Below, one piece after another: positions 26,070 to 34,857 of a stretch of DNA of 64,000 nucleotides; the first letter of the stretch is position 1; every line of letters begins with the position of its first letter. The stretch is taken from contig CP064980.1 in the NCBI GenBank assembly GCA_016699535.1, positions 3,046,001-3,110,000 of the forward strand. The letters are read 5' to 3'. Made by a program: the position numbers and the translations under genes. Source of the stretch: Myxococcales bacterium (GTDB lineage Bacteria > Myxococcota_A > Polyangia > Polyangiales > GCA-016699535). The notes under the pieces were generated by a model. It saw nothing but the letters and a program-made list of their open reading frames with translations, made no database searches and was not told the DNA's origin.

Positions 26070-26507
26070 GTCTGGCTGATGACGCATTTTAACCACCCCA
26101 AAGAACTGAGCCCCGAAGCGAAAAAAGCACTTGCCTTGCTTGTGGATCACGGCATCCCGGTGATGAACCAAAGTGTGCTTCTTCGCGGCATCAATGATGA
26201 AAGCCAAGTGCTTGAAGAACTATTTCGAAAGCTCGTTCAGCAGCGTGTCAGACCCTACTACTTGCTTCAAGCCGATCCGGTTTCAGGCACAGGGCACTTG
26301 CGCACACCGCTGAAGGTCGGCCTTGATATTATGCAAGCTCTGCAAGGCAGGCTCAGCGGAATTGCTTTGCCCAAATTCATCATTGATACGCCCGGCGGCA
26401 AAGGTAAAGTCCAAGCGCAATACGATCCCATTGTCAAGCAGGCACAAGGCCATACCACACTGCGGACTTTTCGCGGCGAACTTGTCGATTATATTGATCC
26501 GCCGTAA
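26070..26507 (+). CDS. kamA: KamA C-terminal part (second frame)
   Basis: In this frame, from 26070, the sequence reads VWLMTHFNHPKEL, which is exactly how the family continues after HP. Four extra bases (TTCA, 26066-26069) separate the two halves; removing them restores LRSHPVWLMTHFNHP. Later QSVLLRGIND, RPYYLLQADPVSGTGHLRTPL and PKFIIDTPGGKGKV complete the PLP/substrate region of the enzyme. There is no credible independent start. Confidence 0.8.
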   Translation, partial: VWLMTHFNHPKELSPEAKKALALLVDHGIPVMNQSVLLRGINDESQVLEELFRKLVQQRVRPYYLLQADPVSGTGHLRTPLKVGLDIMQALQGRLSGIALPKFIIDTPGGKGKVQAQYDPIVKQAQGHTTLRTFRGELVDYIDPP

Positions 26508-26596
26508 TACATATCAAGCGAGCCATTGAACCCAGAGAAACTCGTTTAGGAAAGCTCCCGAAAAGTCACTGCAACCATAAAAGCGCTAGACACCTA

Positions 26597-26744
26597 CTAA
26601 ACCGTATTGCATAGGTCTTGAGACACAAGCGAGAGGGTCTCGGTTTCGAGCAGCCCGCGGAGCCTATACGCGATAGGTGAGCAGGCAGCGCAAAAAGCGA
26701 GGGCCTATCGCGCCGTGGATCACGGCCTAGGCGATACGGTTTAG
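26597..26744 (+). ncRNA. Candidate structured RNA closed by a 21-bp helix, upstream of sdhC
   Basis: The 5' end CTAAACCGTAT... (26597-26617) pairs with the 3' end ...ATACGGTTTAG (26724-26744): 18 Watson-Crick pairs, 2 U-G pairs and 1 A-G mismatch. The wobble pairs exist only in the plus-strand RNA. Inside are smaller hairpins: GAGAC/GTCTC, CCTAT-ACGCG-ATAGG, CGC-AAAAA-GCG and CCGTG-GAT-CACGG. It sits in the 380-base gap between kamA and sdhC. It matches no RNA class I can recognise (not RNase P, tmRNA or SRP). A palindromic mobile element is the alternative. The rest of this gap shows only a short direct repeat, TAAAAGCGC, on each side. Confidence 0.5.
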
Positions 26745-26887
26745 CCATTGACCAAAGTCGCTGATGAGGTAAAAGGCAGGACAAGAATTCCCTACGAGAC
26801 GCCAAGTCGGTTTCGAGACCGTAAAAGCGCCTCATGTTGTGCTGCCATGCCCCAGCTGGCACACACTAAGGACGGCAAAAGGTTATC

Positions 26888-27283
26888 ATGGAAGGTACTC
26901 TCACTCTTCGGCAAACTACGATAGGTAAAAAAGCACTGATGGCCGTTAGCGGCGTGTTGCTCATCGGCTTTTTGATCGCCCATCTTCTTGGCAATCTGCA
27001 GCTCTACGCGGGGCCTGAAAAAATCAACGCTTACGCTGCTGGACTGCGCAAACTTGGCCCGCTGCTTTGGGTAGCCCGACTAGCTCTTTTAGGGGCTATC
27101 ATCGTGCACATGACTTCAGCCTTCCAGCTATGGATGCTGGCCAAAAAAGCGAGACCCATTCCCTATCAAAAACATGTGTATCAAAGCAGCAGTTACGCTG
27201 CTCGCACCATGCGCTGGGGCGGGATCATCCTACTCTTTTCATTCTTTATCACCTCGCACATCTCACTGGCGGCAAGACTTTAG
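26888..27283 (+). CDS. sdhC: Succinate dehydrogenase cytochrome b subunit, N-terminal part (frameshifted gene)
   Basis: Membrane anchor of a type B (Bacillus/delta-type) succinate:quinone oxidoreductase with a single cytochrome b subunit. TIGKKALMAVSGVLLIGFLIAHLLGNLQLYAG includes the first helix and a haem-ligand His (AHLLGNL); LARLALLGAIIVHM is the second. The true frame leaves this one at the T4 run 27236-27239: one more T would give LLFFILYHLAHLTGG. The residues after that point to the stop at 27283 are out of frame. AAAGG lies 6 bases before the ATG. Confidence 0.87.
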   Translation: MEGTLTLRQTTIGKKALMAVSGVLLIGFLIAHLLGNLQLYAGPEKINAYAAGLRKLGPLLWVARLALLGAIIVHMTSAFQLWMLAKKARPIPYQKHVYQSSSYAARTMRWGGIILLFSFFITSHISLAARL

Positions 27284-27591
27284 GTCTTTATGAATTTGAT
27301 CCACACAATGTTTACAACAACGTTGTGTTGGGCTTTCAGATTTGGTGGATCTCGGCCATCTACATCATCGGCAACCTTGCGGTTGGCTTGCATTTGTATC
27401 ACGGCGCGTGGAGTTTTTTGCAAACGCTGGGCGCAAACCACCCACGCTACAATGCCGCGCGTAAATTCGCAGCTTATGCACTCGCAACCTTTATCGTCGT
27501 AGGCAATCTTTCCTTTCCAATTATGGTTATGGCTGGCGTGCTCAGCCCCACGGACCAGCATTTCTACTACCCCGAACTGGCAGGGCATTAA
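27238..27591 (+). CDS. sdhC: SdhC C-terminal part (second frame)
   Basis: Continues with FILYHLAHLTGGKTL, then DPHNVYNNVVLGFQIWWISAIYIIGNLAVGLHLYHGAWSFLQTLG and a last helix ATFIVVGNLSFPIMVMAGV. The His residues in YHLAHL and GLHLYHG fit the second haem axial ligands of di-haem cytochrome b subunits. It ends 2 bases before sdhA. No independent start is visible, so this is the rest of sdhC. Confidence 0.86.
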   Translation, partial: FILYHLAHLTGGKTLGLYEFDPHNVYNNVVLGFQIWWISAIYIIGNLAVGLHLYHGAWSFLQTLGANHPRYNAARKFAAYALATFIVVGNLSFPIMVMAGVLSPTDQHFYYPELAGH

Positions 27592-27593
27592 CA

Positions 27594-29531
27594 ATGACGA
27601 CTGAACTTAATTCAAAAACACCAAATGGTCAGCTTGAACAACGCTGGACGCAGCACAAAGCAGCGATAAAACTGGTTGCGCCCGCTAACCGCCGAAAACA
27701 TCAGATCATCATTGTCGGCACTGGACTTGCAGGTGCATCGGCCGCTGCCACGCTGGGCGAGCAAGGCTACAACGTTAAGAACTTTTGTTTTCAAGACAGT
27801 CCACGGCGTGCACACAGCATCGCCGCCCAGGGCGGCATCAATGCTGCCAAAAACTATCAAAACGACAACGACAGCATCTGGCGTCTTTTCTATGACACCA
27901 TTAAGGGTGGAGACTTTCGCTCACGCGAAAGCAACGTCTTCCGTTTAGCCGAAGTCGCCAACTCCATCATCGATCAGGCCGTCGCACAAGGTGTGCCTTT
28001 TGCTCGTGAATACGGGGGCTTACTTGCCAACCGCTCCTTCGGCGGCGCGCAGGTGTCTCGGACTTTTTACGCCCGCGGTCAGACGGGGCAGCAACTTTTG
28101 CTAGGGGCCTATCAAGCACTGAGCAAGCAAGTTGAAGCGGGCACAGTGACCATGTATCCGCGCACCGAAATGCTGGACCTGATCATCGTTGATGGCAAAG
28201 CTCGCGGCATTGTAACTCGCGATCTAGTAAGCGGACGGCTGGATGTGCACATGGCCGATTGCGTAGTGCTTGCTACCGGCGGCTACGGCAACGTCTTTTA
28301 CCTTTCGACCAACGCCAAGGGTTCCAACGCAACAGCTATCCTGCGTGCCTATCGACGAGGCGCTTTGTTTGCTAACCCTTGCTACACCCAAATTCATCCG
28401 ACTTGCATTCCGCAGTCTGGCGACTACCAAAGCAAACTCACCCTCATGAGTGAATCGCTACGCAACGATGGTCGTGTATGGGTGCCCAAAGACTCTTCCG
28501 ATTGCAGCAAAAACCCGAGACAAATCCCCGAAGACCGACGGGACTACTACCTTGAGCGCAAATATCCAGCCTTTGGTAATCTTGTGCCACGTGACATCGC
28601 ATCGCGTTCAGCAAAAGCAGTCTGTGATGAAGGTCGCGGCGTCGGACATGAAATCGAGGGGCAGCGCCGCGGTGTTTACTTGGACTTTTCCGATGCGATC
28701 CGCCGCTTGGGCCGAAAAGAAGTTGAGGAACGCTACGGCAATCTCTTTGAAATGTATGAGCGCATCACCGGTGAAGATCCCTATGAAGTACCCATGCGCA
28801 TCTATCCAGCGACCCACTATACCATGGGCGGCTTGTGGGTTGATTACAATCTGATGACGACCATTGAGGGCTTGTTTGCGATTGGTGAAGCAAACTTTTC
28901 CGATCACGGCGCAAACCGTTTGGGCGCAAGCGCGCTTATGCAAGGGCTAGCCGATGGTTATTTTGTACTGCCTTACACCTTACCGAACTATTTGGCTTCA
29001 ACGGAGCTAAAACCTGTGTCAGAGGACCACCCCGAAGCAGTCTCCGTGATGAAAGAAGTGCAAGGCAATATCGAAAAGCTCTGCAACACCCCTTCGCCGA
29101 AACACTCGCCAGATTGGTTTCATCGCAAGCTTGGTTCCATCATCTGGGAGCACTGCGGCATGTCACGCACCGCAGCAGGGCTTCGGCAAGCGCTCAAAGA
29201 AATTCCAGAATTGCGCGAGCAGTTTTGGAACGAAGTTCAAATCCCAGAAAACGGAAGTGGTATGAACCAAACGCTCGAAAAGGCGGGTCGTGTTGCAGAT
29301 TTTCTTGAGCTTGGCGAACTCATGTGCATTGATGCCCTGCACCGCGAAGAGTCCTGCGGTGGACACTTCCGCGAAGAACATCAAACCCCCGAAGGCGAAG
29401 CGAAGCGCAATGATGCAGCCTTTAGCTATGTCGCCGCTTGGGAGCACTCGGGCAACGCAGCCTATCCAACGCTTCACAAGGAAAACCTAAACTTTGAGTT
29501 TGTGACACCAAGCCAACGGAGCTACAAATAG
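27594..29531 (+). CDS. sdhA: Succinate dehydrogenase / fumarate reductase flavoprotein subunit
   Basis: 645-residue flavoprotein that oxidises succinate (or reduces fumarate). The FAD-binding IIVGTGLAGASAAATLGEQGY is followed by HSIAAQGGINAAKNYQNDND, where the first His is the expected covalent FAD site. Further signatures: LLATGGYGN-type VVLATGGYGNVF, HPTCIP, and MGGLWVDYNLMTTIEGLFAIGEANFSDHGANRLGASALMQGLADG. Length and insertions match the type B/delta-proteobacterial enzymes rather than E. coli SdhA. Together with sdhC and sdhB it forms Complex II, probably using menaquinone. Confidence 0.96.
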   Translation: MTTELNSKTPNGQLEQRWTQHKAAIKLVAPANRRKHQIIIVGTGLAGASAAATLGEQGYNVKNFCFQDSPRRAHSIAAQGGINAAKNYQNDNDSIWRLFYDTIKGGDFRSRESNVFRLAEVANSIIDQAVAQGVPFAREYGGLLANRSFGGAQVSRTFYARGQTGQQLLLGAYQALSKQVEAGTVTMYPRTEMLDLIIVDGKARGIVTRDLVSGRLDVHMADCVVLATGGYGNVFYLSTNAKGSNATAILRAYRRGALFANPCYTQIHPTCIPQSGDYQSKLTLMSESLRNDGRVWVPKDSSDCSKNPRQIPEDRRDYYLERKYPAFGNLVPRDIASRSAKAVCDEGRGVGHEIEGQRRGVYLDFSDAIRRLGRKEVEERYGNLFEMYERITGEDPYEVPMRIYPATHYTMGGLWVDYNLMTTIEGLFAIGEANFSDHGANRLGASALMQGLADGYFVLPYTLPNYLASTELKPVSEDHPEAVSVMKEVQGNIEKLCNTPSPKHSPDWFHRKLGSIIWEHCGMSRTAAGLRQALKEIPELREQFWNEVQIPENGSGMNQTLEKAGRVADFLELGELMCIDALHREESCGGHFREEHQTPEGEAKRNDAAFSYVAAWEHSGNAAYPTLHKENLNFEFVTPSQRSYK

Positions 29532-29581
29532 ATAATGTTCCGGGGACGGCGGAACGCGATAGCTTAAAGGAATAACGACCC

Positions 29582-30382
29582 ATGGCAGATATCATACGTT
29601 TGAAACTTCACATCTGGCGGCAAAATGGCCCGAATGACACCGGCCGCTTTGAAAGCTACACAGCGGACAAGGTCAACAAAGACATGTCCTTTTTGGAAAT
29701 GCTGGACGTCGTCAATGAAGGAATTATTGAATCTGGCAAAGACCCCATAGCTTTCGAGCACGATTGTCGCGAAGGGATTTGTGGGGCTTGCGGCGTTGTC
29801 GTCAATGGCTTTGCCCACGGTCCACAGAAACTGACAACCACCTGTCAATTGCACATGAGGCAATTTTCCGACGGTGATGAGCTTTGGATCGAACCTTGGC
29901 GCACCTCAGCCTTCCCTATCATTAAAGACTTGGTTGTGGATCGCGGCTCCTTTGATCGCATTATTCAAGCAGGTGGGTACGTCTCAGTGCGCACGGGCAG
30001 TCCTCAAGATGCAAACGAAATACCCATTGGTAAAGCCGCAGCCGATGCAGCTTTTGATGCCGCAGCCTGCATTGGTTGCGGTGCATGCGTAGCAGCTTGC
30101 CCGAATGCTTCCGCTCATTTGTTTGTGGCGGCCAAAGTCTCCCATCTTAGCTTGCTTCCGCAAGGCCAAGCCGAACGACAGGAGCGCGTTCGCAAAATGG
30201 TAGCTCAGCACGACGCCGAAGGCTTTGGCTCCTGCACCAATCACGGCGAATGCGAAACAGCATGCCCCAAGGGCATCAGTGTCAACTGGATAGCTCGCAT
30301 GAACCGTGATTTCTTAGACGCCATGCTCAAGGCAGAAACGACTTTGAAAGCTCCAAAACTTCGGCAGGTTGAAGACAGCTAG
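29582..30382 (+). CDS. sdhB: Succinate dehydrogenase / fumarate reductase iron-sulfur subunit
   Basis: 266 residues. The [2Fe-2S] ligands are in DCREGICGACGVVV with a later TTTCQLHM; the [4Fe-4S] and [3Fe-4S] ligands in CIGCGACVAACPNAS and CTNHGECETACPKGIS. This subunit passes electrons from FAD to the quinone site. AAGGA precedes the ATG by 9 bases. It is the last gene of sdhCAB and is convergent with dedA, 5 bases away. Confidence 0.95.
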   Translation: MADIIRLKLHIWRQNGPNDTGRFESYTADKVNKDMSFLEMLDVVNEGIIESGKDPIAFEHDCREGICGACGVVVNGFAHGPQKLTTTCQLHMRQFSDGDELWIEPWRTSAFPIIKDLVVDRGSFDRIIQAGGYVSVRTGSPQDANEIPIGKAAADAAFDAAACIGCGACVAACPNASAHLFVAAKVSHLSLLPQGQAERQERVRKMVAQHDAEGFGSCTNHGECETACPKGISVNWIARMNRDFLDAMLKAETTLKAPKLRQVEDS

Positions 30383-30387
30383 GCCCC

Positions 30388-30996
30388 TTAGTGCTCTGAG
30401 CGTAGCTTTCTAACGAGCAACCACACGAGCAAAGCAAGCACCAAACCGGCGAAGACGATTACGGTGTATTGCTTATAGAGCAACTGCAACTTATCCCAGT
30501 TTGCACCGCCGCTATAACCAGCAGCCCCAATCAGACCGTTCCAAGCCAGTGCCGATAGAGCGCCAAAGAAAATCGTTTGCCCGACTGGCATTTTTGCAAT
30601 CCCTGCCGCCAAAAAGAAAAAAGCACGCAGCATCGGCAAAAAGCGATTGAGCGCCAAGTACATCGGCCCTTGTTTTTGGAAACGTTGCTTCAACACCTCG
30701 ATGGCGCGCCGACTTTTGGGATGGCTCACCCAAGCATCAAGCCGTGTATCGCTCGCCACAAGCCAGCGCCCTGCTCCATAACTAAGCATGCCTCCTGCCA
30801 CAGAGCCTGCCGTAATCACCAGATACACCCACCACAAACGATAGCCTGCTGTCACACACAGAAACACGCCGAAGAGCGTGACAGTATCCCCTGGAAATGG
30901 CGGGATAATGTACTCAATGCTTGCTGAGGCCGCCAAAACCAGATAGGCGTAATAGCTCTCGTTACTCCTTAGCCAGTCAAGTAAACTATCCATCAT
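30388..30996 (-). CDS. DedA family integral membrane protein
   Basis: 202 residues with five or so hydrophobic helices. Family signatures: ASIEYIIPPFPGDTVTLFGVFL near the N-terminus (the E..xPPxPGD type re-entrant loop) and ALNRFLPMLRAFFFLAAGIAKMPVGQTIFFGALSALAWNGL (the F.R..P..R....AG...M motif). DedA proteins are now regarded as undecaprenyl-phosphate or phospholipid transporters/scramblases in the inner membrane. Confidence 0.87.
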   Translation of the reverse strand: MMDSLLDWLRSNESYYAYLVLAASASIEYIIPPFPGDTVTLFGVFLCVTAGYRLWWVYLVITAGSVAGGMLSYGAGRWLVASDTRLDAWVSHPKSRRAIEVLKQRFQKQGPMYLALNRFLPMLRAFFFLAAGIAKMPVGQTIFFGALSALAWNGLIGAAGYSGGANWDKLQLLYKQYTVIVFAGLVLALLVWLLVRKLRSEH

Positions 30997-31073
30997 TTAA
31001 AATTGATCACAATCTGTAGGATCGAAATACTCCGTCATGTTTCTGCTTTTGTGATAGGTTTTTAACGCTCATT

Positions 31074-31976
31074 ATGCCTCGATCGTTTATTTCGCCCCGC
31101 GTTATCCATCAAGGAAGCACTCTTGCCATTGTAGCGCCCTCGGGCCCATTTGATACCGACATCTTTCGTCAAGCTGAAGCGCGCCTCGCCGCCCGCTACA
31201 GCCTACGCTATCGGCAAGATATTTTCAGCAAAGATGGTTTTTCGGCCGGAAATGACAAAAGACGTATCGAAGAACTTGTCCAAGCCCTTCACGATCCAGA
31301 AGTTGACGGCATCCTATGCGCACGCGGCGGCTATGGCGCAACGCGCTTGTTGGATAGCCTTGATCTCGACCTTATCCGTCGAGAAAAGAAAAGCTTGATC
31401 GGCTTTAGCGACATCACGGCACTGCATGCCTTGTGGGCCGAAGCAGGCTTGCAAAGTTTTCATGCACCGATGATGGCGAGCCTTGCCAAAATGAGCGACG
31501 ATGACTTTGAAGACTGGATATCTGTCATCGAAGGCAGCACCCCCAAAGCTTTCGATGACCTTGAAGTGCTTGTCCCGGGCAGCGCCACAGGCCCTCTGCT
31601 CGGCGGAAACCTGGCCGTCTTATGCTCCTTGCTTGGCACCCCACATTTCCCACCCATCGATGGCGCTATTCTCTTCTTGGAAGACATCGGCGAGGCTCCC
31701 TACCGCATCGACCGCATGCTCACCCAGCTCCGGCAAGCCGGCATCTTTGAACGCATAGCCGCCCTAGTCTTCGGAGCTTTCACGAACTGCGATAACGACA
31801 GCTCCCCTAAAGCCATCGATGCAGTCCTACGCGACTTTAGCCAAAGCCTAAGTATCCCCACCGCCTCCGGCATGCCCCATGGCCACCCACCTTTTGATCG
31901 GCGCGCCATTGTACTTGGAGCACAAGCAAGCTTGGCTCTTTTGTTCCAAGAGAGCCAAGCTGTACTGCGGTTTTAG
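31074..31976 (+). CDS. ldcA: LD-carboxypeptidase (S66 family)
   Basis: Cleaves the terminal D-Ala from muramoyl tetrapeptides during murein recycling. Visible: GSTLAIVAPSGPFD at the N-terminus, DGILCARGGYGATRLLD, and LIGFSDITALHALW with the nucleophile Ser; the Glu and His of the triad fit LFLEDIGEAPYRIDRML and GMPHGHPPFDRRAIVLG. 300 residues is typical. The related immunity protein MccF is the alternative, less likely here. Confidence 0.9.
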   Translation: MPRSFISPRVIHQGSTLAIVAPSGPFDTDIFRQAEARLAARYSLRYRQDIFSKDGFSAGNDKRRIEELVQALHDPEVDGILCARGGYGATRLLDSLDLDLIRREKKSLIGFSDITALHALWAEAGLQSFHAPMMASLAKMSDDDFEDWISVIEGSTPKAFDDLEVLVPGSATGPLLGGNLAVLCSLLGTPHFPPIDGAILFLEDIGEAPYRIDRMLTQLRQAGIFERIAALVFGAFTNCDNDSSPKAIDAVLRDFSQSLSIPTASGMPHGHPPFDRRAIVLGAQASLALLFQESQAVLRF

Positions 31977-31994
31977 ATCACTACGCTTCAATCA

Positions 31995-32011
31995 GAGCAC
32001 TAGGAGTGCTC
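31995..32011. terminator. Short hairpin between convergent genes
   Basis: GAGCACT-AGG-AGTGCTC, a perfect 7-bp stem with a 3-nt loop, lies in the 44-base gap between ldcA and the lipoprotein gene on the other strand. There is no T tract on either side, so intrinsic termination is only possible, not shown. Confidence 0.35.
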
Positions 32012-32020
32012 CCTCGTGTA

Positions 32021-33175
32021 TTAAGGAAACGATGCATCAATGAAACTAGGAGCCTCATCGTCAAAGGCTCTTAGCCCGATAAACCCTGTCGCGCCTGACG
32101 CTACCTCAATGTCGACGGGAATCATGTTTGCAGGGATGTTGACTGTTGGCGCACCATCCGCGTTTGACGTGAATAGGTTTTGGCCATTCTCCGAAAAGAC
32201 GTCTACCGCGCAAGCACGGCCCATGTACTGTTCCGGACAACCCCCAAAGTTGGCCACCGCAAATGCACCACGACTCGTATCTGAATTGACTGAATAAGTC
32301 ATTTTCTGTGGAGCAAAACGCACCGCTAGGTATTCATCGACACACACAGCGATGACGGTGGGACTCTGTCCTGCCCACAGCGCAGCCGCATCGCTCATGC
32401 CTTGATCGGTACAAGGGAAGTTACCTGTGATCTCGCTTGCTTCAAGAGTCGTTTCATCCTGTTGGATAGCTTCCTCTACGGTCTGACCGCTTCCGGTCTG
32501 AGCAATGTACTCTTCGCAAGTGGCTTTGGCATCCGGTAGAGCATCGGACAAAGACTGAATAGCTTCCGGAGGAGCTCCAGTGGCTTGAAGGGATGCGACT
32601 TGTTGCTCTAAGGCATCAAAGGCATCGCAAGGGTTGTAGCCAAAGAAATCGCGCAAGCCGTTTGCAATCTTTCCAACAGCAGCGTCGAAAGCTCCCCTAA
32701 TGCCCTTATCCGGATCTAAATCAAGAGCGTTGGCAACGACTTCCCAAGCTTTGTCAAAAAGAGTTCGCAAAGCGTCCGTAATGAATGCCCAGAGTAGTTT
32801 ACCGTATTGAATTGCCAAAAACGCAAGTGCAGCAAGCGTAACATCCGCCAACTCGGAGAGCGAAGCATCACTTTTACCGCGCACATTCTTCCACTCTTGC
32901 AGCTTTTGATTCCACTCATCCCGCAACGCGTCATCTTCGGGATTATCCCCGAAGTAAAGTGTACGCATTAAATCATAGGCAACGTAGGCTAGCCCCCCGA
33001 TAACGACTATTTTAGTAGCCAATCCTAAAATCTCGCCAACACCTAGCGCTTCTTCATCGCTTTGTGCCACAGGATCATCTTCGGCCGTTTGCAAGGAGCA
33101 GGCTGGTACAGTGATCAATGCGACACTGAGTCCCACTATCAAAGAGGCCATCGTGAGATATTTACTTGTTTTCAT
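32021..33175 (-). CDS. Lipoprotein with two hydrophobic segments, unknown function
   Basis: The start is the second ATG of a pair, with AGGAG 5 bases before; it gives a signal peptide ending ALITVPAC (lipobox). The linker LQTAEDDPVAQSDEEAL is followed by a hydrophobic helix (TKIVVIGGLAYVAYDLM) and a second (LAALAFLAIQYGKLLWAFI), then an amphipathic alpha-helical region and a Cys-containing C-terminal domain (FGGCPEQYMGRACAVDVF) that may be a beta fold. No family is recognised. It is the last gene of the lipoprotein array, and its post-lipobox linker resembles that of the first gene (CAVQSEDAQ...EDQALL). Confidence 0.7.
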   Translation of the reverse strand: MKTSKYLTMASLIVGLSVALITVPACSLQTAEDDPVAQSDEEALGVGEILGLATKIVVIGGLAYVAYDLMRTLYFGDNPEDDALRDEWNQKLQEWKNVRGKSDASLSELADVTLAALAFLAIQYGKLLWAFITDALRTLFDKAWEVVANALDLDPDKGIRGAFDAAVGKIANGLRDFFGYNPCDAFDALEQQVASLQATGAPPEAIQSLSDALPDAKATCEEYIAQTGSGQTVEEAIQQDETTLEASEITGNFPCTDQGMSDAAALWAGQSPTVIAVCVDEYLAVRFAPQKMTYSVNSDTSRGAFAVANFGGCPEQYMGRACAVDVFSENGQNLFTSNADGAPTVNIPANMIPVDIEVASGATGFIGLRAFDDEAPSFIDASFP

Positions 33176-33204
33176 CATTTCTCCTGCTCTCCCTTCCACT
33201 TGCA

Positions 33205-33798
33205 TCAAGGAGCACAATAATTCGTATGCCAAATCCCGCACAGGGCACCACTGGCGCACTCGGGTCTATCTTCGCCGTCCACCAAACCTGGATCGGATGG
33301 GTAGCTTCCGCACTTGTCCGGATCCTTTGGATTCAGGCCAATGTTCTGCCAACTCCAACTGCCAGCAACCTTGCGACAAACCTGCGTCACGTTGCTGTGC
33401 ATTTCCACATCGTAAGCCGCCCGAAAATGCTCGCCGCGCGTGTAGGCTCCAACCACCACAGGCTTGAACCTGCTTTGGATAGCATCCGCCGAGCTGCAAT
33501 CGGCAACGCCTTGTTTGCACTTCATCTCACAGCCAGCCGTATCCGCCTGACAACTCTCCGGCAAGCCGTTTGGGTTACGTGTCTTGCCGGCAGCTAAGGC
33601 CCAAATGCGACCCTCAACACAACTGCTACTCGCTGCACTGGGCTCTTCCGACGGCACAACGCTAGGCTCATCGGCTGCACTTGCCTCGGCGCGATCGTCC
33701 TCCAACTGGCTGGTTTGCACAGCTGCGTTGTTCGTGAGTTCCTGACCCGTAGCATAGTAGTTGTTACTGATAGCGACAACGTTGGACTCCAGCCTCAC
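33205..33798 (-). CDS. Cys-rich protein, probably the C-terminal half of the preceding lipoprotein
   Basis: 197 residues without a signal peptide: an acidic/Ser-rich linker, then a Cys-rich domain (CVEGRIWALAAG, CQADTAGCEMKCKQGVADC, VVVGAYTRGEHFRAAYDVEMH, CGIWHTNYC). Eight or more Cys suggest export and disulfides, yet no export signal exists in this frame. It overlaps the upstream gene's end by 35 bases in the +1 frame, and its supposed GTG start lacks a good ribosome site. I infer that both are one lipoprotein of about 540 residues split by a frameshift near 33780-33800. A separate overlapping gene is the alternative. Confidence 0.55.
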   Translation of the reverse strand: MRLESNVVAISNNYYATGQELTNNAAVQTSQLEDDRAEASAADEPSVVPSEEPSAASSSCVEGRIWALAAGKTRNPNGLPESCQADTAGCEMKCKQGVADCSSADAIQSRFKPVVVGAYTRGEHFRAAYDVEMHSNVTQVCRKVAGSWSWQNIGLNPKDPDKCGSYPSDPGLVDGEDRPECASGALCGIWHTNYCAP

Positions 33799-34831
33799 TG
33801 TTACCCACCAGCGTCGATTCGAGTGGTTTTGAAGTAGGATCGCTCAACTGAGCGTCAACAACCTTTGTTGCCTCAGGAGGCAATGACTCGCGCAAATCCG
33901 TCGCAACCTCAGCAAGCATCTGCCCCTGTTCCTGTTGCACGCCTCGAAGTCGCGCCTCTTCAGTTTCCAGAGCCAAACTATCGACAAAGCGTTGCTTATC
34001 ATCCCCGCTCACCGCTGACGGATCGTTAATCAGCCGGATGCTCTTAGCCCCACAGCTGTCAGGATCCCGATACATCGGCAAGCTGCTCGGCTCGATGTCT
34101 AAAGTCACATCCAAATAATCACTGTAAGCAAAAAGAGTTAGCGTGACATGGCTAGGAATTGCGCCGTAGTTGATGTCCATTCCTACGCCATGGCATTGAT
34201 TGAAATCTGCCTCAGACGTGAGTTTATCCATCAACGTTGTGTAGTCAATCAACACATCGGCTTCGAGCACGTGAACATTATCGACACCATAAGACGTCCC
34301 GGCTCGTGCATTGGCCCATTGAATCGCAAAATAATTTGTCACAGCCGTACAAGGATCACCATTGCATTCATTGGCAGCGCCGCTGCAATCAAAAGCCGTC
34401 CCGTCCGTTGAGCCCACAAACAACAGCGAAGCCAGTGTCACGTTGATTTGATTGGGTACGTCGCTGAGCCGATTTCCATTCGCATCGACAGGATAGTCCG
34501 GGGCGCCGGTATCCGGATCAAGCTCGACAGGCGCAGGCTCTCCTTCCACCGTAATCGCAAAAGCTTCTGCATCTCCGCCGCTAAACAACTCCCAGTGCAA
34601 AGGAGCGTTGTTTTTTTCAACGACTTCACCACCATGCTCTACTTTGAGCGCAAGCGGCAACGAACCAGAAACCGTCCAGCGCTCGGCCTGCTCCGCACAC
34701 AAAGGAACCTGACTTTGGCCAAGCCGAGGCTCGTCCTGAGTGCCGAGACCACAGCCCAAAGCAAACACCAAGCCAAGTACAACAACGTGTGGAGCACTTA
34801 CTGACAGGTATTTTGTTTTGGCTGTGATCAT
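33764..34831 (-). CDS. Lipoprotein of unknown function (possibly N-terminal part of a longer protein)
   Basis: GGAGG lies 4 bases before the ATG. The signal peptide has lipobox VFALGC. The body (WTVSGSLPLALKVEHGGE..., ECNGDPCTAVTNYFAIQWANARAG, CHGVGMDINYGAIPSHVTLTLFAYSDYLDVTLDIEP) looks like beta-sandwich material, with few Cys, then an alpha-helical Glu/Gln-rich stretch (LETEEARLRGVQQEQGQMLAEVATDL). The last residues GVQRCRYQ appear out of frame; the Cys-rich frame overlapping here may be the true continuation. No family recognised. Confidence 0.7.
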   Translation of the reverse strand: MITAKTKYLSVSAPHVVVLGLVFALGCGLGTQDEPRLGQSQVPLCAEQAERWTVSGSLPLALKVEHGGEVVEKNNAPLHWELFSGGDAEAFAITVEGEPAPVELDPDTGAPDYPVDANGNRLSDVPNQINVTLASLLFVGSTDGTAFDCSGAANECNGDPCTAVTNYFAIQWANARAGTSYGVDNVHVLEADVLIDYTTLMDKLTSEADFNQCHGVGMDINYGAIPSHVTLTLFAYSDYLDVTLDIEPSSLPMYRDPDSCGAKSIRLINDPSAVSGDDKQRFVDSLALETEEARLRGVQQEQGQMLAEVATDLRESLPPEATKVVDAQLSDPTSKPLESTLVGNSEAGVQRCRYQ

Positions 34832-34857
34832 CGTTCCTCCATGGCCTCAACTAACAG

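Noticed and set aside
26800..26815. GGTTTCGAGACC resembling a tRNA T-arm
   Set aside because: No acceptor, D or anticodon arm at the right distances on either strand; no tRNA can be built.
26566..26862. 98-residue minus-strand open frame over the structured element
   Set aside because: Composition is unlike the neighbouring genes, no ribosome site, and the symmetrical pairing explains the sequence better.
33205..33798. Treating the Cys-rich 197-residue frame as a certain independent gene
   Set aside because: It has no export signal or good start, and overlaps the lipoprotein end; kept as a feature but described as a probable frameshifted continuation.
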